Assembly: GCA_003116975.1 (NCBI GenBank)
Contig: BGKB01000037.1
Coordinates: 1-64,000, forward strand
Length of the DNA: 64,000 nt
Reading direction: 5' to 3'
DNA from: Aurantiochytrium sp. KH105
Lineage: Eukaryota; Sar; Bigyra; Thraustochytrida; Thraustochytriidae
Each line of letters starts with the position of its first letter. Position 1 is the first letter of the stretch. A model generated the notes under the pieces. It had not been told where the DNA came from, searched no databases, and saw only the letters and a program-made list of their open reading frames with translations. Below are positions 1-10,522 of this stretch, one piece after another. Position numbers and translations under genes: made by a program.

Positions 1-85
1 ACTGTGACAGGGAATGAGAAGGAGAATGAATGACTCTGTGGATGGGGACGTGAGTGAAAGCAAGATTGACTGTGTATGAAGGCGA

Positions 86-362
86 GAATGAATGAATGAA
101 TGAATGAATGAATGAATGAATGAATGAATGAATGAATGAATGAATGAATGAATGAATGAATGAATGAATGAATGAATGAATGAATGAATGAATGAATGAA
201 TGAATGAATGAATGAATGAATGAATGAATGAATGAATGAATGAATGAATGAATGAATGAATGAATGAATGAATGAATGAATGAATGAATGAATGAATGAA
301 TGAATGAATGAATGAATGAATGAATGAATGAATGAATGAATGAATGAATGAGTGAATGAATG
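86..362. repeat. (TGAA)n tetranucleotide array
   Basis: About 275 bases of nearly perfect TGAA repeat. Degenerate copies (GAATGAAC, GAACGAAAGC, GAAGGCAAGC) continue to about 450. It lies upstream of the DDX54 gene. Seen directly. Confidence 0.98.
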
Positions 363-908
363 ACATGCATGAATGAATGAATGAAAGCGAATGAATGAAC
401 GAACGAAAGCGAATGAAGGCAAGCACGAAGGCAAGCATAAGAATGAAGGCAAGATTGAGAAGCGTGAAGACAACCATGCGGCAAGAATGCAAGCCCCCAC
501 CCCGAAGCAAAAACAACAAAGCAAGACAAGAGACCGGGCGATGGACAGCTAGCTAGCTCCCTCGACTTGTTGGCCATCCAGCCGCGACTCGGAGGCAGCC
601 TGCCAGGCGAAACTTGCGCATGGCCCACGCTTGCCTTGCTTGGCCCGGCCTCGTTGGTTCATAGGAGGAAAGCGCGGCAACCAGTGGTCGCGCCGCGCGG
701 GGGGCACGCTGCGAGACTTCGCGCGCCGCGCCGCGCTCGACACGGGTCGGGGCCCGGCGCGCGCGGCGCGGGTCCGCCGGCCCTGCCCCCCACGGGCCGC
801 CGTGGCCAGCCACGCGCAGAGCGACTTCGAGCGCGCCGCCGCGAGCGAGCACGAGACGGCGCAGAGAAGGCGAGGGCGAGCGGACGAGCAAGCGGCCGCA
901 AAGCGCTC

Positions 909-943
<35 letters not shown>

Positions 944-1082
944 CCAACCGGCCCGGAGCGGCGGAGACTGGCGAGAAGCGCAAAGGCAGAACTCATCTAC
1001 ATCTCTCCGGGCTTGCACAGCGAGCGCGAACCAGGCAGCCAGCGATTTGGCTCGAGCCGGAGCCGAGGTCGCGGGAGAGACG
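363..1082. other. Gene-free leader of the DDX54 gene
   Basis: Composition changes from A/G-rich degenerate tetramers to very G/C-rich DNA after about 650. It includes a (CCAG)n tract at 911-940. The helicase reading frame is open upstream to 567, but that extension begins at TTG, is Arg/Ala/Ser-rich low complexity and matches no helicase segment, so it is treated as leader or promoter. Confidence 0.7.
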
Positions 1083-3893
1083 ATGAAGGGCAACGGCGCG
1101 AAGACGAAGAACCTCAAGAGGTCGCGCGAGGCCATGGCGGCCAGCGCCGACCCTCTAAACGGGCAGATTGAGGGCTTTGGAGATGTCGACGAGCACGCTT
1201 CGGCTGCCAAGGCCAAGACCAAGGGCAAGGACGCCAGCGGCATCGACGCCGCCAGCATCACCGGGAACGGCCCCGCTTCGAAAAAGAGCAAGAAGAGTGG
1301 CGGGTTCCAGAGTCTCGGTCTTAGTCGCGCCGTGCTCAATGGTATCATGAAGCTTGGCTACAACGTGCCAACCCCGATCCAGCGCAAGTCGCTTCCCAGC
1401 GCGCTTGGCGGCAGAGACATCGTTGCCATGGCGCGCACGGGATCCGGAAAAACAGCAGCTTTTCTCATCCCTCTTTTGGAAAAGCTCAAGGCGCATTCGG
1501 CGGTCGTCGGCGCTCGCGGTCTTGTTCTCAGCCCCACGCGCGAACTCGCGCAGCAAACGTACCGCTTTGCGATTCGCATGGGCAAGTTCACCACCCTGCG
1601 CGCCTGTCTCCTCCAAGGTGGTGACTCCCTTACGGCCCAATTCGAGGCCCTGTCCAACAACCCGGATGTTATCGTTGCAACCCCTGGACGCCTCGTGCAT
1701 CTCCTTGCCGAGGTGAACGATCTCAGTCTCAAGCGTGTCGAAGTTCTCGTTGTCGACGAGGCCGATCGTCTCTTTGAGATGGGTTTCGCGCTCCAGCTCA
1801 AGGAGATTCTCGACAAGGTTCCCGAACAACGCCAAACACTCCTCTTTAGTGCCACGATGCCCGTGCAGCTCATGGAGTTCGCGCGCGCCGGTCTGCAGGA
1901 CCCGGAACTTATTCGTCTCGACGCAGAGACCAAGATTAGCGAGAACCTGAAACTCGCTTTTTTTATGATTCGTACCAAAGAAAAGATGAGCGCGCTCGTG
2001 CATCTTCTCACAGAGGTCATCTTCAAAGATGAGCTCACCATTGTCTTTGCCGCCACGCGCCATCACGTCGAGTATGTCAAGGATCTTCTTTGGGAACGGT
2101 CCGGCATCAAATGCAGTGCTGTCTTTGGATCCATGGATCAGCTTGCGCGTCAGTCAAACCTTGACCAGTTCCGCAAGGGGGAGACCCGCGTTCTCGTTGT
2201 GACCGATGTCGCAGCACGCGGCATCGACATCCCCCTTCTCAACAATGTCGTCAATCTCGAGTTCCCAGCTCAGCCCAAGCTCTTTGTGCATCGCGTTGGC
2301 CGCGCTGCTCGGCAAGGGCGCTCCGGCACGGCCTACAGCTTTGTGACCCAGGACGAAATGCCTTACGTCGTCGATCTTCACCTCTTTCTTGGCCGTCGTA
2401 TGCGCGGCTTCGATGCTGTTGTCGACGAAGACGAAGTCGAAGTTGATCGTACCGTCGCAAAGTACGACCAAACGACCATGACTCCGGACGACGTCGACAT
2501 TGGTCGATTTCCTCAGGCCATCATCGACGCAGAGAATGAGCGTCTCACCTCGATCATTGAGGACTCCCCGGAACTCGAAAAACTCGCCAAGGTCGTTTCC
2601 AACGCACATTCACTCTACGTGCGCACGCGCAAGGAGGCGTCGCACCGCTCCGTGAAGCGGGCCAAGGCCATTGGAACGCAGCCTCGAGTACATCCTTTGC
2701 TTACTACGCATGGTCACGGGGAGGCCGCTGCTGACCTGGATGCACAGCTGCGCGCCATCCGTGGCTTTCGCCCTGGCATGACTGTTTTCGAGCTTGAACA
2801 CTCCAAGAACGGTCACAAACTTGGCGAAGCTGCCTCCGCAATGGTTAAGAAGCGCATGGCGCATGGCTCTGTCATCTCCAAAGAGCACCGTCGACGATCT
2901 GAGCAAGAGGCAAGTCGCAAGGCTGAGGCCGTCAACCGCGAAGCTGCTGCTGCGGAAGACGCCGAGACGAAAGATCGCGGATCGGCCGCGGAGAATCTTG
3001 CAGACGTTGACGCAAAGGACCAAGACCGTCCTGAGCAGCCGCAACGTCGGCGACTGTCCAAAGCGGAGCGCAAGCAGCTCAAGAAGAAGGGTCTCCCTGT
3101 GGTGAGTCCTGCAGTTGCCCCTCGAGATGAGGAGAGCGACAAGCTTACGACAGTCGAGGCTCTTGACGCCGGCGCCTATCGCGACCCGGACGCCTACATT
3201 CCTTCTGTCCCTTCCGACTATGACGCTGCTGCAAGTCTGCATCTCTCCATCAACGGCGCCGGTGGTCGTTCAAGAGACGACCAGCCTTCCCAAGCCAGCC
3301 GTCTTGAAGACGCCTTGCTCGATCTCGTACCTGATGATCAGAACGACATCATGTCCAAACAGCGCACCTATCACTGGGATAAGCGCAAGAAAAAGTACGT
3401 CAAGGCATCCATGGAGGAACACATTCAGGCCAAGCGCGTCAAGAATGAAAGCGGTACCATGATTCGCATCAAGAACCGTGGCGAGCTCTACGACAAGTGG
3501 CAAAAGAAGTCGCGCAAGCGCGTATCCAATGCTGGAGGTACCGAGATTGACTCGGGCGCTGTGGGTAGTGACGCCAAGCTTAGTACGAATGTACGTCTGC
3601 TTGCGCGTGCCAGTCGGGACGCCAAGTCAGAAATGCCAAATGCACATCTTGCCGAAGAGGTCAAGGATGAAAAGACGATTCGCAAGGAGCGCAAGGAGAA
3701 ACAGAAGCGCCGCGATCGCAATGGTCCTAAGAAACCAGGTGCCGTCGCTGCGAAACGCAAACGTCCGGAGCCCGTGCCAAAGCGCGCCAAGGGCGAACCT
3801 CTTGAGTCCAAACATGCGCGCTCTCGCATTGTCGTCAAGGGTAGTGGTGGTGGTGGTGGTGCCAAGAAGAAGAAGTTCGGCTCGCGCAAGTAA
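1083..3893 (+). CDS. DBP10: DEAD-box RNA helicase, DDX54/Dbp10 family
   Basis: A 936-residue ATP-dependent RNA helicase, by family a nucleolar factor in 60S ribosomal subunit assembly. All DEAD-box motifs are visible: Q motif region from about residue 74, ARTGSGKT (117-124), PTRELAQQ, TPGR, VDEAD (224-228), SAT (256-258), TDVAARGID and HRVGRAARQG (from 403). After the helicase core comes a long charged region and, at about 752-815, the DBP10CT-type segment with QRTYHWDKRKKKYVK; the tail is Lys/Arg-rich with a Gly run. The first in-frame ATG is 1083 (ATGAAGGGC); ATG 1134 is an alternative. DBP10CT separates it from other DEAD-box proteins. No intron is evident. Confidence 0.93.
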   Translation: MKGNGAKTKNLKRSREAMAASADPLNGQIEGFGDVDEHASAAKAKTKGKDASGIDAASITGNGPASKKSKKSGGFQSLGLSRAVLNGIMKLGYNVPTPIQRKSLPSALGGRDIVAMARTGSGKTAAFLIPLLEKLKAHSAVVGARGLVLSPTRELAQQTYRFAIRMGKFTTLRACLLQGGDSLTAQFEALSNNPDVIVATPGRLVHLLAEVNDLSLKRVEVLVVDEADRLFEMGFALQLKEILDKVPEQRQTLLFSATMPVQLMEFARAGLQDPELIRLDAETKISENLKLAFFMIRTKEKMSALVHLLTEVIFKDELTIVFAATRHHVEYVKDLLWERSGIKCSAVFGSMDQLARQSNLDQFRKGETRVLVVTDVAARGIDIPLLNNVVNLEFPAQPKLFVHRVGRAARQGRSGTAYSFVTQDEMPYVVDLHLFLGRRMRGFDAVVDEDEVEVDRTVAKYDQTTMTPDDVDIGRFPQAIIDAENERLTSIIEDSPELEKLAKVVSNAHSLYVRTRKEASHRSVKRAKAIGTQPRVHPLLTTHGHGEAAADLDAQLRAIRGFRPGMTVFELEHSKNGHKLGEAASAMVKKRMAHGSVISKEHRRRSEQEASRKAEAVNREAAAAEDAETKDRGSAAENLADVDAKDQDRPEQPQRRRLSKAERKQLKKKGLPVVSPAVAPRDEESDKLTTVEALDAGAYRDPDAYIPSVPSDYDAAASLHLSINGAGGRSRDDQPSQASRLEDALLDLVPDDQNDIMSKQRTYHWDKRKKKYVKASMEEHIQAKRVKNESGTMIRIKNRGELYDKWQKKSRKRVSNAGGTEIDSGAVGSDAKLSTNVRLLARASRDAKSEMPNAHLAEEVKDEKTIRKERKEKQKRRDRNGPKKPGAVAAKRKRPEPVPKRAKGEPLESKHARSRIVVKGSGGGGGAKKKKFGSRK

Positions 3894-4394
3894 AAAGCAT
3901 AAACAAGGTTTTGGAAAATATGCACGTTGTTCGCGCCGTTTTCAAGTAAATATACAACAATCTTCTTTTTTGTCAAGATTTTTCCACTATAAGGCAAGGC
4001 TGTTCAGTCGATGAACAATAAACTCGCACAGTCAAGCTGCGTGGGGCCCAAAACGTGTGTACTATAGTACGAAGGCCTCAGGGACTTGGAAAATAAAAAA
4101 AGTTTTTTTATTTCAACGGACACATGCGGCTCCATACAGTTTTGACATCATGATGAAGAAATGAAGGAATGACAGGGGCGCGAGTAGGAAAGTAGGCAAG
4201 CGTTATGTCGATCAACGTCAAGCGCACGTGAGTGCTTGTCTTGGTGCACTTTATTGGGACTTGGAGCCGGGCGCCTTATATCATCATCTTCTACTTCCCA
4301 AGCTGGCTGGCCGGGCGCGAGCGAGCTTTGGTGGCCTCGCAGGCCAGCTCGGCGCGCAGCTCCTCCAGGTTAAATTTGTCGCGCAGTAGAGGCG
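3894..4394. other. Intergenic spacer between DDX54 and the EF/ankyrin gene
   Basis: A/T-richer 3' region of DDX54 with A and T runs around 4090-4112, followed by the leader of the next gene. No ORF or RNA gene was recognised. Confidence 0.6.
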
Positions 4395-7300
4395 ATGCCA
4401 AGTCCCGCCGCAAAAGGTGGTCTTAGTTCATCGTCAACTTCAACGTCGCAAGGCGAAAGCCGCAAGAAGCGTCAGGCTGCCGAGAAGGAGTATCGCGACT
4501 TCTTGTACGATGTGGAGAGCTCGGCGAAGCGAATTTTAAGAGACGCCACCAAGAAAAGGCAAGCGGAAGCCGTACGCGAGCGCCTCAAGCGACGCCAACA
4601 CCATAATGTCAGCCATCACACATCTGCAAAAACATCACTCCCACCAAAGGCAGGTGAGAAACGCCCTCGACCACCACCACCAGCCGCAGGAGGAGAAGAT
4701 CCGTCTCGACCCGAAGTCTCTCGTAGGAACGCCGATGATGATGCCGAGCGCCGCCTTGCTTTACCTGAGAACGATCGTGAAATGACGCTCCGTATTCCGC
4801 TCCCTCGAGGACGCGAATCAACAGCGCGGCAACAATTAAAGCACCCGCATCAGCGCATGGAGCAGCAAACGAAACACGAAACGACATCTCATTCCCAATC
4901 TCTTCCGGATTTACAATCTCCTGCGCGATACAAACCTAAGTCGACAAGCGTGGCCGCGAGCATCATCGCTCGCGTCAAGGAAAAGCTTGCAGACTCGCCT
5001 CTCGCCCCGAAATCCGATGCGTACCACGCTGGAGAGGCACGGAAACAAGTGAAAAGCGAGCGCGCCTTGCAGCAGCAGCAGCGAGCGCTCGAGGCCGCAC
5101 ATATGCAAGCGCGCAAACCCAAGCCTGTAGACGTTGTTGCACACGGCTCTGGAAAAATCGTGCAGCTCAAGGGCCACTTTGCGCCCGGAACGGTACCGCC
5201 GCGTGCCGAGCATGCTGTGCCCCGCCGACTCGCCCTGTCTGCGTGGCTAAACCCAAACAAACCATCAGCAGTGGAGAGAGGTATTAGTTCGCACGCCCTG
5301 AAAGCTTTGACGCAGGCAAACGAATTACAAGGCCCAACAAACTGGGCTTCTGTGGACCTTCGTGCAAAATATCGTGACGAGAAGCAGCGCACAGAAGCAT
5401 GGACGGTAAGCATTGAGCGAGCGATCGAAGCTGAACGACTCCAACGCGAGCAGCAAATCTTTATTCCCGTTGTGACCATTGGGGAACATCCCATTCACAT
5501 TGACTTCAAAGAGTGGATCGCACAAGAGAATATTGCCGCAGCCAAACAGGCTCGCGCGCGCAATCGTCTCAAAACCTTTGCGTACGATTTGCCCGTCATA
5601 TGGAATGCCAATCGGCCTGAAGATCCAGTTGAAGATCTCGCGAGCCGCTCGGCTCAAGCTCAAGATGCCTACCCGCCTCCCCCACGCGGCGTGCAGGGCA
5701 TTCAAGGCCGCCGTGACGTCCTGGCTCACGAAGATCGAGATTGCCAGGTGCAATCTGTAACGGCGGACCGTGCCATGCAAGGCGTCGTCCGTGTCAGCGG
5801 AATGCTCAAACTCCAGCGGACCGAATCCGAGTCCTCGCATGTGCAGAAGAAGCTCTCCGAAATGGGCCGTCAGCGTGCAACGAAGCGCCTCGTCACCGGG
5901 GCTAGTATTCTTGAGCGTGTACTTTCGCGAGAGCGCCGGCTCCATCGCGCTCAGGATGCGGATGCCATCTTTCGTGCCATCGTTCTTGCTCGCGGAGACG
6001 GTTCCATTGTTCAACATGATGAAGAAGATCGTGCGTCGATTCAGACGAGCGAAAATGACGCACCCGAGGAAAAAAGTACAGCAGCAGCAACAGCCGGGCG
6101 CGAGTCCATTCTGATCTCAGTTTTCAAAGATCCAGACTCATATGCTGTGCACGCATACTCGTTTGCAGATTCAACTGAATTTGCCACCGATATTGCTGTT
6201 GGCGACTTTGATGAGCTCGTCGAGAAAGAGATTGCAGTTCGCCAGCACGAACAAGCTGCGTTGGCCGCCTTGCACGCAGAGCGGATTGAGATTGAGCGGA
6301 CTTTTCGAGAAGAGCAAGTTGCGGAAGCTCAGGCGCACGAAATGGCTCTTTGGTGGTATGCTGCAAGCGTTGCAGCAAAGCGCGCGCATTTTCAGCCTTC
6401 AGAGGATGGATTTGCCGAGCTTGTTGGATACTCTTTGCAAGAGGCTCGCGCAAGCGCTGCGCGTGTTGAGGGCCTTATCAAACGCAACTTGCTGGCGCCC
6501 AAACTGGCGGCCTTGGCGCACCGCCAGTGCATTCGTGTACCACTCTTGCAAGCTCGCGAGGATGTCGGCCTGCGGGGCTCCTTCACGCTCACAGCATCTG
6601 TAGCAGCTGTTCGCGAGGATGACATGGATGGAACATGCGTGGTGCTGCATCTGAGAGAAGTATACACCTTGGCATCCTATGGTTTCTGTTTCTCTGTCAG
6701 TGCCTTGCGCAAGTGGATGCAGGATGCGGGGCTCACGGACCAAGTCGATCTGCCCCCTGCCATGCTAAAGTGGTGGCTCCTCGATTCAGAGTGGAAGACA
6801 CATGTCTTTAGCCTATTGTCGCGTAGGGTCGCAATCGATAGCGAAAGCATGCACGCCCGCGTCCCGGGCTTGGAGATTGCTCAGGGTGCGCTTCAGTACG
6901 AGAGAATGCGTCGCGCGGCGGCATCTGTGAACGACAACATTGCGGCGCACGAGCTTGGCCTTGAGGCCTTGGCTCCGATTGAAAGTCTTCCTTCCCTCTC
7001 GCAGGAGGAGGCTATTCGACGCGTGCTCTACAAAGGCTTTGGTATCGTCGCCCGACTGTGGGAACGGAAGCGTGCACTTTCTTTCAAGCGACTTAAAGAA
7101 AAAGCAGCGGCCGCGGCTCCGGAAATGTCGATTGGCGAGATCTCCCTCACACACGAAAGCGCCATGCCCATGGCGCTGGCGATTTGCGGTCGTCGTCACG
7201 GCGATGCAAATTTTATTGGTAAAGACCCGCCGTCAACGTCTCTGCATGGTCGCATGGGAATCACGCCGGTTCTCTTTTCGCGAGACCCTGAAATTTCTTC

Positions 7301-10259
7301 CACGAACTCGGTCACCTGCGTTGTCATGACCGCATTGGATTCGCCGATCCTAGCACCCGTGGTGATGAGTTTCGATCCAACGCAGGCGTACCCTGTGCCG
7401 GCTAAAGAGTATCTTGAGCTTCCCGCGCATCCAGTCCTCACGATTGCCCCGCATGTTGTCAAGCGTATCATCAGCAAGCTAGATTTTCGTGAAGCGAGCA
7501 CCATTGTCGTTCTCAACGCATGTGCCGAGGAAGCAGACCTTGGTCTCGAGAATCAGACCTTGCGGCCGGGAGAGGTGACAGAGGCCGGGGCAGGCCACCG
7601 GCGCTTGGAACCCGAGATCAATCCTCATTGCTTTCGCGTATGGGTATTGGCCCTTCGAGAGGAGCTGTGCCAGCCAGATCCCAATGTGACAAGCACAGTT
7701 TTTGGCGTGACGCAGTCGAGCGCGACCCTTAATACGCCCGATACGTGGCCCCACAGATATACGTGGCATTCGGACGAGCTTGTGACACAAGCAATCACAA
7801 GGCCTCGTACGGCAGCAGACTTTGCTGGCGTGAGCCATCGCGGTGCAACCGTTGGCAGCAACGATCCCAACGCGTACCAAAGTGTCATGGAGGCGTACGA
7901 TGAACGACTTTTAGCTCGTCATCCAAGGACGCAGCTTCTCAAGGATCTCTCGGACTACGAAGAACGCATGGAGAATACGCAGCAGGACGAGTTACTGGTT
8001 GCGCGAATGGAGGCCGCAGCAAAGAGCAAGGCACGTTCCGAGGAGGAGCGACTTCTTCTCGAACAAGAGCTCAACGACAAGCGACTTCGACGTGAGCGAG
8101 AGCTGCGCGGGAAAGCACGCGAAAGCGGCGCCGGTGCTGGCAGCGAGGACTGGAGGCGTCGCGTCGCGGATCCAACAACACGCAAACTTGGACGATGGCG
8201 GCATTGGCAGGCATACCTTTATCTTGATCATGAAGCCAAGGAGATCGTCCGTCGCGCAGCGCAACAGGTCGAACTTGATCAGCTTGCTCGCATTGCTGCG
8301 GGCAAGCGGCCCAAGCCAAGAGCCGAGCTTGAGGAAGAAGCTTTTTCACTTGCAGTAAGGGAGGGTATGCTCTTTTATCACCACAAGCTTGATGACTTTT
8401 TCCAGTGGGATCAGCCTGACGGATGGGAAGGAGTCGCCACGGTTCCTGATCCCCTCGAAGAGGAAGAAAAAGATGAAATCCTGGCCGCTCAAGAGGCGCA
8501 GCGTGAGCTTCAGCGTCAATCGCACAATCTCCGTGGTGACGAAGGGGATTTGGGCGAGGATGCCGTCGCGCTCACTCAAGAATTCGACGAAGCGCAGTTG
8601 TCGCAAAAGACGGACGAAGAGTTGCGTGTCCTGCAAAAGGCTGGAGCGGCGAGCGCTTTGGAAGCTGCTCGTCAAGTCGAGCACTCACGAAGGCTGCGAT
8701 TTATTGAGGAAAATGTGCGGACATGGTTCGACACCAAGGCTGGGGTTGCCTCGGCCGGTGGCGTCTTTGATTTGCGCGAGTGTTTCCGCGAGATGGACTT
8801 GGATCGAACTGGTGTCTTATCCTACGCAGAGTTCAAGATGGGGCTCGCGAACAACGCACTCGAGCTTCCAGTCGAGGACCAGGACACGCTCATCAAGCAT
8901 TTGGATGCGCGAGAGGATGGCGTCGTCGATTATTTGGAGTTCGTGCACTGGGCAATTTACACGCGCCCAGGGTCAATGTATCAATGGATGGAGGCGAGTA
9001 TGGACCTTCCCGACCTTGGGCCCAACTCGTGGGCCCGCATGCGCGCCAGCGACAAGCTGCTCGGTACGACTGCATTGCATGAAGAGTACAAGGAGACGCA
9101 AACGGGCCAGCATTATTTCCGCAACTTACAGACCGACGAGTACACTTGGGTTATGCCTGAAGTAGTTGCACTCAAGAAGCGTGAAGATCGAGATGCGAGA
9201 GAGCTTCGTCAGGCTCAAGTGGCCGCAGCTCTTGCAGCAAAGGCTGCAGCAGTCTCTGCAGCACAGGCTGAGCGCGCCTCAGACCGGTCGATGCAGCGTA
9301 TCGTAGATCATCTCTCCGCGAACGCTGATTTTGTGCAGCTTGTCGCGGACGAAATGGGGCTCAAGCAGCAGCAGATGCGACAGGACCAAGGCATCTTCTC
9401 CACTGGGCCCGACGCTGCGGGCGGCGGTGGGCCAGGTCTCGTGCCAGCTCTTCAATTAGACAATGGTGAAGATATCAGCGGACGGCTTTCTAGCGAGCGC
9501 TCGGATCTTTCCTCGAGCTGCAGCGAGGCCTCTTTTGAGGGCAGCGAGCTACCGATAGACCCAAGCAAGCGAACTGCTGCCACGGCGGCGACAATTGACG
9601 TTGAGAAGGCGAGCAAGAAGCCCGGCGTGGAGTGGCGTGCGCTGCGCGCAGGCAAGTTGCAAGGAGGGTTCGTAACCCAAGCCTTTACGCCGAAAACGAG
9701 GGGTGCAGACCTCATGGTGTACGGTCGTAACTTCAATCGACCTTCACTCGTGGGCGTTGTGGACCCAGCAGACGTGAGTCATATTCCATTTGAGGACTTT
9801 GCACCCGTAGAGGTCAAGTTCATCGCAGATATAATGGAGGACGCACTTCGCGGAACGGGCATGACGAAAGAGGAAGTCTTGGACAAGTCAGACGAAGAGC
9901 AAATGGCTGAGCAAATCCTGGATGCCTTTTTGGCTGTCAAGAACCTCAACATGGAAAGACTCGAGGAGGCGATCGAGTTTGGTGTCAATGTTGCCGAACG
10001 CGACGAGAACGGAAATACACTGTTTCTCATGGCTGCTCAGCAGGGCAGCAAACGTTTCGTCAAGTTCCTCTTGCGTCGCGGGGCTGACATCAATGCGCAG
10101 AACCTCCAAGGCAACACTGCCTTGCACTACTGCTTTCAGTACAGCTACAACGAGCTCGCCGAGTATCTCATTAGCAAGGGTGCCGACGATTCGCTTCTCA
10201 ACAAGGATGGTCTCACCGCATACGAGGGTTTGCATAAGGAAGCGGTGAATTCCCTGTAG
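4395..10259 (+). CDS. 1954-residue EF-hand / WW-like / ankyrin-repeat protein
   Basis: A single uninterrupted frame of 1954 residues starting at ATG 4395. The N-terminal third is basic and low complexity, with Gln and Lys/Arg-rich helices. The middle has long charged helices (Glu/Arg-rich near 1170-1230). A WW-like stretch ending in FFQWDQPDGW lies near 1320-1345. An EF-hand pair follows: a canonical loop DLDRTGVLSYAE (1468-1479) and a second loop DAREDGVVDYLE (1504-1515) with Arg at position 3. A second WW-like stretch (GQHYFRNLQTDEYTW) lies near 1560-1590. About three ankyrin repeats, including RRGADINAQNLQGNTALHY, close the protein (about 1854-1950). I recognise the domains but no named family. 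Calcium-responsive scaffolding is a reasonable inference only. Confidence 0.88.
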   Translation: MPSPAAKGGLSSSSTSTSQGESRKKRQAAEKEYRDFLYDVESSAKRILRDATKKRQAEAVRERLKRRQHHNVSHHTSAKTSLPPKAGEKRPRPPPPAAGGEDPSRPEVSRRNADDDAERRLALPENDREMTLRIPLPRGRESTARQQLKHPHQRMEQQTKHETTSHSQSLPDLQSPARYKPKSTSVAASIIARVKEKLADSPLAPKSDAYHAGEARKQVKSERALQQQQRALEAAHMQARKPKPVDVVAHGSGKIVQLKGHFAPGTVPPRAEHAVPRRLALSAWLNPNKPSAVERGISSHALKALTQANELQGPTNWASVDLRAKYRDEKQRTEAWTVSIERAIEAERLQREQQIFIPVVTIGEHPIHIDFKEWIAQENIAAAKQARARNRLKTFAYDLPVIWNANRPEDPVEDLASRSAQAQDAYPPPPRGVQGIQGRRDVLAHEDRDCQVQSVTADRAMQGVVRVSGMLKLQRTESESSHVQKKLSEMGRQRATKRLVTGASILERVLSRERRLHRAQDADAIFRAIVLARGDGSIVQHDEEDRASIQTSENDAPEEKSTAAATAGRESILISVFKDPDSYAVHAYSFADSTEFATDIAVGDFDELVEKEIAVRQHEQAALAALHAERIEIERTFREEQVAEAQAHEMALWWYAASVAAKRAHFQPSEDGFAELVGYSLQEARASAARVEGLIKRNLLAPKLAALAHRQCIRVPLLQAREDVGLRGSFTLTASVAAVREDDMDGTCVVLHLREVYTLASYGFCFSVSALRKWMQDAGLTDQVDLPPAMLKWWLLDSEWKTHVFSLLSRRVAIDSESMHARVPGLEIAQGALQYERMRRAAASVNDNIAAHELGLEALAPIESLPSLSQEEAIRRVLYKGFGIVARLWERKRALSFKRLKEKAAAAAPEMSIGEISLTHESAMPMALAICGRRHGDANFIGKDPPSTSLHGRMGITPVLFSRDPEISSTNSVTCVVMTALDSPILAPVVMSFDPTQAYPVPAKEYLELPAHPVLTIAPHVVKRIISKLDFREASTIVVLNACAEEADLGLENQTLRPGEVTEAGAGHRRLEPEINPHCFRVWVLALREELCQPDPNVTSTVFGVTQSSATLNTPDTWPHRYTWHSDELVTQAITRPRTAADFAGVSHRGATVGSNDPNAYQSVMEAYDERLLARHPRTQLLKDLSDYEERMENTQQDELLVARMEAAAKSKARSEEERLLLEQELNDKRLRRERELRGKARESGAGAGSEDWRRRVADPTTRKLGRWRHWQAYLYLDHEAKEIVRRAAQQVELDQLARIAAGKRPKPRAELEEEAFSLAVREGMLFYHHKLDDFFQWDQPDGWEGVATVPDPLEEEEKDEILAAQEAQRELQRQSHNLRGDEGDLGEDAVALTQEFDEAQLSQKTDEELRVLQKAGAASALEAARQVEHSRRLRFIEENVRTWFDTKAGVASAGGVFDLRECFREMDLDRTGVLSYAEFKMGLANNALELPVEDQDTLIKHLDAREDGVVDYLEFVHWAIYTRPGSMYQWMEASMDLPDLGPNSWARMRASDKLLGTTALHEEYKETQTGQHYFRNLQTDEYTWVMPEVVALKKREDRDARELRQAQVAAALAAKAAAVSAAQAERASDRSMQRIVDHLSANADFVQLVADEMGLKQQQMRQDQGIFSTGPDAAGGGGPGLVPALQLDNGEDISGRLSSERSDLSSSCSEASFEGSELPIDPSKRTAATAATIDVEKASKKPGVEWRALRAGKLQGGFVTQAFTPKTRGADLMVYGRNFNRPSLVGVVDPADVSHIPFEDFAPVEVKFIADIMEDALRGTGMTKEEVLDKSDEEQMAEQILDAFLAVKNLNMERLEEAIEFGVNVAERDENGNTLFLMAAQQGSKRFVKFLLRRGADINAQNLQGNTALHYCFQYSYNELAEYLISKGADDSLLNKDGLTAYEGLHKEAVNSL

Positions 10260-10522
10260 GCCTAGATAGAAAGCCCTATGATTTTTTCCGCGGGCGGGGG
10301 CGGGGGCGGGGCTGAGCGTAGTGAGTTCTTGCCATTGCCCAATCTTATTTCTTTTTCCATCTTATCTCACCTCGTCTTATCTCATCTCGTCTTGACTCGT
10401 CTTGACCATAGAAAAAGAGCGTCATGATGGTGGCGACCATTCGAGCAAAGCGCGACCTGCCTGCCTTGTCAGCCTGCGTGCTTGCGTGGGAGAGCTTGTA
10501 GAGCGAGTGGTTGCGTGCGGAA
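10260..10522. promoter_or_regulatory. Short spacer with G-rich tract
   Basis: Contains GGGCGGGGGCGGGGGCGGGG at about 10292-10311, followed by repeated TCTTATCTCATCTCG-like words up to the next gene. A promoter role is inferred from position; no defined element is proven. Confidence 0.35.
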
